DNA of 11,375 bases from Pseudomonadota bacterium (GTDB taxonomy: Bacteria > Pseudomonadota > Gammaproteobacteria > Burkholderiales > Burkholderiaceae_B). Positions within the stretch are counted from its first letter, which is position 1; each line of letters begins with the position of its first letter. Made by a program: the position numbers and the translations under genes. This document shows, one piece after another, positions 6,385 to 11,375 of the stretch. Under the pieces are notes generated by a model. The model was not told where the DNA came from. It saw nothing but the letters and a program-made list of their open reading frames with translations, and ran no database searches. The stretch covers positions 1 through 11,375 of the forward strand of contig JAJYRX010000028.1 in assembly GCA_021793875.1 (NCBI GenBank), in the 5' to 3' direction.

Positions 6385-7666
6385 AACCATAGTAACCGTA
6401 TCTATATGGGCCTTTATTAGCTGGCTTATAGGTCTATGGCTTGGGGAGGCCTCAGGTTGGGCATTGTTTTCTATCGGCTTATTATTAATGGTATGGGCAA
6501 GCGCATTACAGCTCTCACGTATAGCCAGATGGGTTAAAAACATTAATGACCCACCCCCTGCAACTGTTGGCCCATGGGATAGTGTATTAGCTCCAATATA
6601 TAGAAAGTTAAAGCAAAACCGCACTGATATTTCAAAGCTGCGTAATAGTGTAAAGAATATGTTAAGAGCGGCTGATGCGTTGCCAGACGGGGCTCTTACT
6701 CTTAACACTGAAATGGAGTTAACCTGGTGTAATGATATTGCAAGGCAACACCTTGGCCTTAAACCAAAAGTAGACAGAGGTCACAGTATTTTTAATGTGC
6801 TTCGTATACCCGAGTTTGCACGTTATACACGACAAAGCAGCTGGCCAGCTCCAATACTGGTACAAGTTCACAATGGTATACAGCCACGCTCCTTATTGCT
6901 GCAACTAAGTCGCTATGGTCAGGGTCAATTATTGTTGGTAACACGCGACGTAACCCAGGTTGAACGTCTTGAAACTATGCGAAAAGATTTTGTCGCGAAT
7001 GTTTCACATGAATTACGCACGCCTCTTACTGTACTATCTGGGTTCCTGGAAACCATACAAGACAACAGCAATAACCTAGATTCTGAACAGCAACAGCATT
7101 ACCTGGGGCTTATGCATGAGCAAGCGCTACGCATGCAAGCTACTGTTAGCGACTTGCTTACTCTGGCAGCCTTAGAGTCGACTCCGCATATAAATGGCAA
7201 GCCCACAAACGTAGCTAAAATAATTAATGACAGTCTACGCCAGGCAAAAATAATATCTAACGGTGACCACAAGTTTCACTCTCACATAGATGAAAACCTA
7301 CTCATTACTGGCTCCGATACAGAGCTATCATCTGCTATATCGAACTTAATAAATAATGCCGTGCATTACACTACCCAAGGAGGAGACATAACGGTCACTT
7401 GGGAGCTAGAAGCTGACGGGTCAGCCAGGTTTAGCGTTAAAGATTCTGGAATAGGTATTGCCTCTCACGATATACCTAGGTTAACCGAGCGCTTTTACCG
7501 CGTAGACAGAGGACGCTCCAGAGCTAGTGGTGGTACCGGATTAGGTCTTGCTATCACCAGGCATGTAGCGTTGCGTCATAACGCTGAGCTTATCATTAAC
7601 AGTAGGTTAGGAGCGGGAAGTGAGTTCTCGCTATACTTCCCGCAATCAAGGGTTTCCCTGCAGTAA
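6377..7666 (+). CDS. phoR: PhoR, phosphate-regulon sensor histidine kinase
   Basis: The 429-residue product has the PhoR layout. Two closely spaced transmembrane segments (about 5-22 and 28-45) leave almost no periplasmic loop. A cytoplasmic linker follows, then a PAS-like domain (about 95-195), a HisKA dimerisation domain and an HATPase domain. The phosphorylated His211 lies in SHELRTPL. The ATP-binding motifs are intact: N box with Asn327 (SNLINNAVH), G1 DSGIG at 356-360, F box ERFYR, and G2 GTGLG at 386-390. Without a sensor loop, PhoR proteins are thought to read phosphate status through the Pst transporter and PhoU. It autophosphorylates and passes phosphate to PhoB, whose gene overlaps its start by 8 bases. 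A perfect 9-base inverted repeat lies in the codons near its end (7613-7643). Confidence 0.9.
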   Translation: MIKTIVTVSIWAFISWLIGLWLGEASGWALFSIGLLLMVWASALQLSRIARWVKNINDPPPATVGPWDSVLAPIYRKLKQNRTDISKLRNSVKNMLRAADALPDGALTLNTEMELTWCNDIARQHLGLKPKVDRGHSIFNVLRIPEFARYTRQSSWPAPILVQVHNGIQPRSLLLQLSRYGQGQLLLVTRDVTQVERLETMRKDFVANVSHELRTPLTVLSGFLETIQDNSNNLDSEQQQHYLGLMHEQALRMQATVSDLLTLAALESTPHINGKPTNVAKIINDSLRQAKIISNGDHKFHSHIDENLLITGSDTELSSAISNLINNAVHYTTQGGDITVTWELEADGSARFSVKDSGIGIASHDIPRLTERFYRVDRGRSRASGGTGLGLAITRHVALRHNAELIINSRLGAGSEFSLYFPQSRVSLQ

Positions 7667-7720
7667 GCCCCACAACAGCAAATTTACCGCTAAAATCTAA
7701 CTCGCCTCTAATCAAGCCAT

Positions 7721-7727
7721 AAAGGTG
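7721..7727 (+). promoter_or_regulatory. Shine-Dalgarno site of the VOC-family gene
   Basis: AAAGGTG lies four bases before the ATG at 7732 and fixes that start. The 65-base gap before it (7667-7731) shows no convincing terminator for phoR and no clear promoter, so read-through from phoBR into the following genes is possible. Confidence 0.55.
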
Positions 7728-7731
7728 TAAC

Positions 7732-8163
7732 ATGAATTCGTCTCAGACTTTGCGTCCATTTCACCTTGCCTTCCCGGTGCACTGCCTGGACGCGGCACGC
7801 GAATTTTATGGCGGTCTGCTCGGCTGTCCAGAAGGTCGGTCATCAGATCAATGGATAGATTTCAACTTATACGGCCATCAGGTGGTAGCTCATTTAGCAC
7901 CAGAAGAATGTAATAACGTACAAACCAGTGAGGTTGACGAGCAAAACGTACCAGTTCGTCACTTTGGTGTTGTCCTTGAAATGTCCGACTGGGAAAGCTT
8001 GGCACAAAAATTGCAAGAAGCAGGCATAGACTTCGTGATAGAACCATATATAAGGTTTAAAGATCAACCCGGTGAACAAGCTACTATGTTTTTCCTGGAC
8101 CCATCTGGCAATGCTCTAGAGTTCAAGGCATTTAAGTCACTAGATTCTTTATTTGCTAAGTAG
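7732..8163 (+). CDS. VOC-superfamily metalloprotein (predicted extradiol-dioxygenase-like, COG3565 type)
   Basis: This 143-residue single-domain protein belongs to the vicinal oxygen chelate superfamily (glyoxalase I, bleomycin resistance, extradiol dioxygenases). Two beta-alpha-beta-beta-beta halves are visible. The first begins RPFHLAFPV with a DAAREFYGGLLG helix; the second begins VRHFGVV and ends FFLDPSGNALEFK. The likely metal ligands are His11, His77 and Glu130, a 2-His-1-carboxylate set, so it is probably an active metal enzyme. The early GCPEGRSSDQWIDFNLYGHQVVAH stretch, interrupted by no gaps, recalls predicted dioxygenases of COG3565, whose substrate is unknown to me. A good Shine-Dalgarno precedes the ATG. 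It lies 6 bases before pxpB, so it is probably co-transcribed with pxpBC. Any tie to 5-oxoproline metabolism is inference from position. Confidence 0.82.
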   Translation: MNSSQTLRPFHLAFPVHCLDAAREFYGGLLGCPEGRSSDQWIDFNLYGHQVVAHLAPEECNNVQTSEVDEQNVPVRHFGVVLEMSDWESLAQKLQEAGIDFVIEPYIRFKDQPGEQATMFFLDPSGNALEFKAFKSLDSLFAK

Positions 8164-8169
8164 ATCATC

Positions 8170-8880
8170 ATGATAAATGACAAGCGATGGAGCATTACCT
8201 CACAGGGTGACCGCACTATTATTCTTACATTTAACAAGCCAGTAAGCATTGAAGGTGGTCGTACCTGTTCTTCTTTGGCACAAGCCATACGAGAATCCGA
8301 TATACGGGGCGTTCTCGATGTAGTCCCCAGTTTGAGTTCTATAGCCGTACACTATCAGCCACGACTATTCGGAGCTAGTACCAGCTTTAAAAACATATCA
8401 AATGAAGTTGCACGTGTAATAAATCAGTTTGAGAAAACCGAGTTAAGCATGCCGTCAAACGTGATAAATATACCAGTATGCTATGGCGGCATATACGGAC
8501 CCGACCTAACATACGTAGCCAAACATTGCGGGTTGTCAGAAACTGAAGTAATACATTTACATAGCAACTCAAATGCTTTCGTGTTTATGCTAGGGTTTGC
8601 CCCTGGTGCAGCCTATATAGGTATGCATGACAAGGCTCTTAACATTGGGCGTAAAGACACCCCTAGAACAGCGCTGCCAAAAGGCTCCGTGGCAATCGCA
8701 AACTGTCAGACAATAATTTACCCTAATGAATCACCAGGTGGTTGGCACGTAATAGGAACCACACCTCTAGAAATGTTCTTTCCCGAACAAACACCACCAA
8801 CTTTATTAGCACCAGGAGACGCTGTTCGTTTTACACCTATTTCTGCCGAAGAATTCACCAACTATCAGAGTAAGTCATGA
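8170..8880 (+). CDS. pxpB: 5-oxoprolinase subunit B (KipI/PxpB family)
   Basis: The 236-residue product matches the KipI/PxpB family in length and order of motifs. These are an N-terminal alpha/beta domain (about 1-85), an IPVCYGG segment near 100, and a C-terminal cyclophilin-like half. The latter contains GFAPGAAYIG at 142-151, TPRTALPKGSVAI at 164-176, and YPNESPGGWHVIGTTP. In PxpABC the B and C subunits work with PxpA in ATP-dependent cleavage of 5-oxoproline to glutamate. In Bacillus subtilis the homologue KipI inhibits the sporulation kinase KinA. The ATG at 8170 is 6 bases past the VOC gene stop and lacks a strong Shine-Dalgarno. The stop overlaps the pxpC start as ATGA. PxpA is not encoded in this window, so the enzymatic role depends on a pxpA gene elsewhere. 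Confidence 0.9.
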   Translation: MINDKRWSITSQGDRTIILTFNKPVSIEGGRTCSSLAQAIRESDIRGVLDVVPSLSSIAVHYQPRLFGASTSFKNISNEVARVINQFEKTELSMPSNVINIPVCYGGIYGPDLTYVAKHCGLSETEVIHLHSNSNAFVFMLGFAPGAAYIGMHDKALNIGRKDTPRTALPKGSVAIANCQTIIYPNESPGGWHVIGTTPLEMFFPEQTPPTLLAPGDAVRFTPISAEEFTNYQSKS

Positions 8881-9881
8881 GTATTAAAGTCTTGAAGCCA
8901 GGAATACTAACCACAGTACAAGACTTGGGTAGATACGGTTACCAGCATCTTGGAGTACCAGTTAGCGGAGCCATGGATACAAGGTCTCATAGATTAGCAA
9001 ACGCATTGGCAGGAAACTCTGAAAACGAAGCTACCCTTGAAATCACTCTATCGGGCCCCACACTAACTTTTAGCAAGGCATCCTGCATAGCCATCAGCGG
9101 AGCACTATTATCTCCATCAATCAATGGCAAAAGCATTCCAAATAATAGACCAATCGTAGTAAAGCCTGGCGATACACTGCAATTTGGTGAACGCAAATCT
9201 GGAGTCCGAGCTTATATGGCTGTATTTGGTGGCATAAAAACAAGCCCCATACTTGAAAGTCAAAGCACTTATATAAGAGGCGGTTTTGGTGGCTATAAAG
9301 GCAGAGCTCTAAAAAAAGGTGATGTGCTAGAAATAGCCAGCCCACTTAGCATAGAAAACATTGATGATCTCGATAAATACTTATGGCAAATACAGGTCTA
9401 TCTACCAGCATTACTAGGGTTTCAAAACAGGTCAAAAATAAGGGTATTAAAAGGCCCTAACTACCATCTGTTTTCACAAGAGTCCATAAAATCCTTTTTT
9501 GGTAGCCCGTACCTTATAGAACCGCAATCAGATCGTATGGGTTACCGCCTAAGCGGACCAAAGCTAAAACTGGTAGAAACAAATCAGCTTATGTCCGAAG
9601 CAATTAGCTTTGGTACCGTGCAAGTTCCAACCGACGGGAACCCAATAATACTAATGGCAGACAGGCAAACAACCGGTGGCTATGCAAAAATAGCTAACGT
9701 TTGTAGTGCTGACCTACCTTCCGTTGCTCAAACTATGCCTGGTCAATCTATTGTTTTTGAGGAAATTAGCTTGGCAGATGCCCAAACCTTAGATGCCCAG
9801 CGTAAAGAGTCTTTTGGACGCCTGCTACAAAGTCTGGCGCCCCTACGGGACACCCTAGGAAATCATAAAAACAGCTCATAG
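8877..9881 (+). CDS. pxpC: 5-oxoprolinase subunit C (KipA/PxpC family, biotin-dependent carboxyltransferase-like)
   Basis: This 334-residue protein has the standard KipA/PxpC features. Its N-terminus contains VLKPGILTTVQDLGR (5-19) and GVPVSGAMD (26-34). GVRAYMAVFGGI and an RGGFGGYKGRAL segment occupy the middle, then SDRMGYRLSG at 218-227. The C-terminal block GTVQVPTDGNPIILMADRQT is followed by TGGYAKIANV. The fold is that of the allophanate-hydrolase/urea-carboxylase subunit AHS2. With PxpB it makes a heteromeric complex that acts with PxpA on 5-oxoproline. It begins in a 4-base ATGA overlap with pxpB, typical of subunits made in equal amounts. Its last 19 bases overlap the end of ilvA on the opposite strand, and no terminator separates the two. 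Length and motifs look intact. Confidence 0.92.
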   Translation: MSIKVLKPGILTTVQDLGRYGYQHLGVPVSGAMDTRSHRLANALAGNSENEATLEITLSGPTLTFSKASCIAISGALLSPSINGKSIPNNRPIVVKPGDTLQFGERKSGVRAYMAVFGGIKTSPILESQSTYIRGGFGGYKGRALKKGDVLEIASPLSIENIDDLDKYLWQIQVYLPALLGFQNRSKIRVLKGPNYHLFSQESIKSFFGSPYLIEPQSDRMGYRLSGPKLKLVETNQLMSEAISFGTVQVPTDGNPIILMADRQTTGGYAKIANVCSADLPSVAQTMPGQSIVFEEISLADAQTLDAQRKESFGRLLQSLAPLRDTLGNHKNSS

Positions 9882-11371
9882 GCCGGATTTGAAGTTTCGT
9901 CCCAATACGGATAACCAAGGTCTTGCAAAAAACTGTTTAGTTGTTCAGAATCGCAAGGTGGTACCTGTATACCAACCAGGACTCTGCCATAGTCATCACC
10001 TTGGTTTCTATAATGAAACAGGCTTATATTCCAGTCCGGATTCATAGCACTTAGAAATCTCATTAAGGCCCCTGGACGTTCTGGGAACTCGAACCTATAC
10101 AAAACCTCATTAACAGATAATGGCGATTTTCCGCCAACCATGTAACGCAAATGTGTTTTTGCCATCTCATTTGCTGTAAGGTTTACTACGCCAAACCCGA
10201 GTTCTCTGAAGCCGCTTTCTAGTTTGCCAACTTCATCAGGTTGGTTAATTTGTATACCAACAAACACATGCGCTTTCGCAGCATCTGATATGCGATAATT
10301 GAACTCAGTAACGCTACGATCACCTACTGCATCGCACAGCCGTCTAAAGCTACCTCTTTCTTCAGGAATAGTAAGGGCAAAAATTGCTTCTTTAGCTTCA
10401 CCAACATCAGCTCGTTCTGCTACGAACCTTAGTCGGTCAAAGTTCATGTTGGCACCACTGGTAATAGCAACTATTGTTTTACCTCGCCATCCATGGTTTG
10501 CTGCGTACCGCTTTGCACCAGCAACTGCCAGAGCACCCGCTGGTTCAAGCACACTACGCGTATCTTGGAACACATCTTTAATGGCTGCACATAGCGCATC
10601 GGTATCGACCAATACCATGTCATCTACATACTTACTAACCAGTCTGAATGTCTCTGTTCCTGCTAACTTAACAGCAGTGCCGTCAGAAAAGAGCCCAACA
10701 TCATCTAAAGTAACCAGACCACCCTTTTCCAGACTACGGGTCATAACACAAGAGTCTTGTGTTTCTACGCCAATGACTTTAATTTCCGGTCTTAGTGCTT
10801 TTATATAAGCGGCAACACCAGCTATAAGACCGCCCCCTCCAACAGGTACAAATACCGCATCTACAGGACGAGTTACTTGACGTAGAATCTCCATTGCCAC
10901 CGTACCTTGTCCAGCTATAACGTATGGATCGTCAAATGGGTGGACAAACGTAAGTTGCTGAGTTTTCTGAAGATGGCATGCATGTGCATATGCCTCATTA
11001 AAGCTATCTCCTGCCAACTCAACTTCAGCACCTAACCTACGAACAGAATCCACCTTTAACTGTGGTGCGGTAACGGGCATAACTATTACAGCTCTGCATC
11101 CAAGGTTACGGGCAGCAAGAGCAACACCTTGTGCATGGTTGCCTGCCGATGCGGCGATAACCCCTTTGCGCAACTGTTCAGGCTGTAGATTAGCCATTTT
11201 GTTATACGCACCACGCAACTTAAAACTAAATACGGGCTGTGTGTCTTCACGCTTAAGCAAAACTGTATTGTTTATTTTTGCAGATATTCCCGGGGCAACA
11301 TCTAAGGATGTTTCTATAGCAACGTCATAAACTTTTGAATTAAGAATGCGCTTGAGGTACTGAGTAGTCAT
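9863..11371 (-). CDS. ilvA: Threonine ammonia-lyase, biosynthetic (IlvA)
   Basis: IlvA is the PLP enzyme that deaminates threonine to 2-oxobutanoate, the first committed step of isoleucine synthesis. The 502-residue product is near the 514 of E. coli IlvA. The catalytic domain (about 1-320) has the PLP lysine Lys51 in PVFSFKLRGAYNKM, the substrate loop SAGNHAQG at 75-82, the phosphate-binding GGGGL at 178-182, and a serine-containing TSGANMNFDR segment near the domain end. Two ACT-like regulatory domains follow (about 325-410 and 420-500), with RGSFRRLCDAVG and ERPGALMRFL at the usual places. These mark the long, allosteric biosynthetic form, inhibited by isoleucine, and not the short catabolic TdcB. 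The start ATG (YLKRILNSKVYDVA follows) fits betaproteobacterial IlvA. Only four bases of upstream sequence are in the window, so its promoter cannot be seen. Confidence 0.95.
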   Translation of the reverse strand: MTTQYLKRILNSKVYDVAIETSLDVAPGISAKINNTVLLKREDTQPVFSFKLRGAYNKMANLQPEQLRKGVIAASAGNHAQGVALAARNLGCRAVIVMPVTAPQLKVDSVRRLGAEVELAGDSFNEAYAHACHLQKTQQLTFVHPFDDPYVIAGQGTVAMEILRQVTRPVDAVFVPVGGGGLIAGVAAYIKALRPEIKVIGVETQDSCVMTRSLEKGGLVTLDDVGLFSDGTAVKLAGTETFRLVSKYVDDMVLVDTDALCAAIKDVFQDTRSVLEPAGALAVAGAKRYAANHGWRGKTIVAITSGANMNFDRLRFVAERADVGEAKEAIFALTIPEERGSFRRLCDAVGDRSVTEFNYRISDAAKAHVFVGIQINQPDEVGKLESGFRELGFGVVNLTANEMAKTHLRYMVGGKSPLSVNEVLYRFEFPERPGALMRFLSAMNPDWNISLFHYRNQGDDYGRVLVGIQVPPCDSEQLNSFLQDLGYPYWDETSNPAYELFL

Positions 11372-11375
11372 GAGT

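Noticed and set aside
6310..6708. 132-codon open frame on the minus strand across the phoB-phoR junction
   Set aside because: It is antisense to two intact genes, with no recognisable domain and no ribosome site.
7613..7670. Rho-independent terminator after phoR
   Set aside because: The 9-base stem lies inside the coding sequence and is not followed by a T run; the 65-base gap after the stop has no stable hairpin with a T tract.
10299..10808. 169-codon open frame on the plus strand inside ilvA
   Set aside because: It is antisense to an intact, well-conserved IlvA region. Its serine/threonine/proline-rich composition is that of a shadow frame, and no ribosome site or domain is visible.
1..11375. 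CRISPR array, insertion sequence, tRNA or prophage
   Set aside because: No regular direct repeats, transposase or integrase motifs, terminal inverted repeats or tRNA-like folds were seen; nearly every base lies in an identified gene.

Overview
The window is almost wholly coding and looks like the core chromosome of a relatively AT-rich betaproteobacterium. Burkholderiales, possibly an Alcaligenaceae-like lineage, is the best guess. This rests on the block Tim44-domain protein - ubiJ - ubiB, a stand-alone heptose-phosphate adenylyltransferase (RfaE2 type), and IlvA and PhoB/PhoR proteins of betaproteobacterial character. The assignment is from remembered family features, not from a search. No tRNA, rRNA, CRISPR array, insertion sequence or phage gene was seen. 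The longest gap between genes is 107 bases.

Positions 1-4854 (+) hold five tightly packed genes: the 3' part of a TolC-type outer-membrane channel, a membrane-anchored Tim44-domain protein, ubiJ, ubiB and rfaE2. Gaps are 7 and 8 bases, followed by 8- and 4-base overlaps, so one transcript with translational coupling is likely. Its products serve the envelope (efflux or secretion channel, LPS heptose) and ubiquinone synthesis. ubiE, another ubiquinone gene, lies on the opposite strand and ends inside the 3' end of rfaE2.

Positions 5582-5688 are the only divergent promoter region. It separates ubiE (-) from phoB-phoR (+), a phosphate-type two-component system with an 8-base overlap. After a 65-base gap come a small VOC metalloprotein gene and pxpB-pxpC (5-oxoprolinase subunits B and C), also tightly packed. 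ilvA, the biosynthetic threonine deaminase, runs toward pxpC from the right edge and overlaps it by 19 bases.

These are recognisable housekeeping families, and I found no convincing undescribed system. The points most worth a second look are strong use of the normally rare isoleucine codon ATA, the convergent ubiE/rfaE2 overlap with an unusual UbiE C-terminus, pxpBC without pxpA directly behind a histidine kinase operon, and a possibly leaderless phoB.
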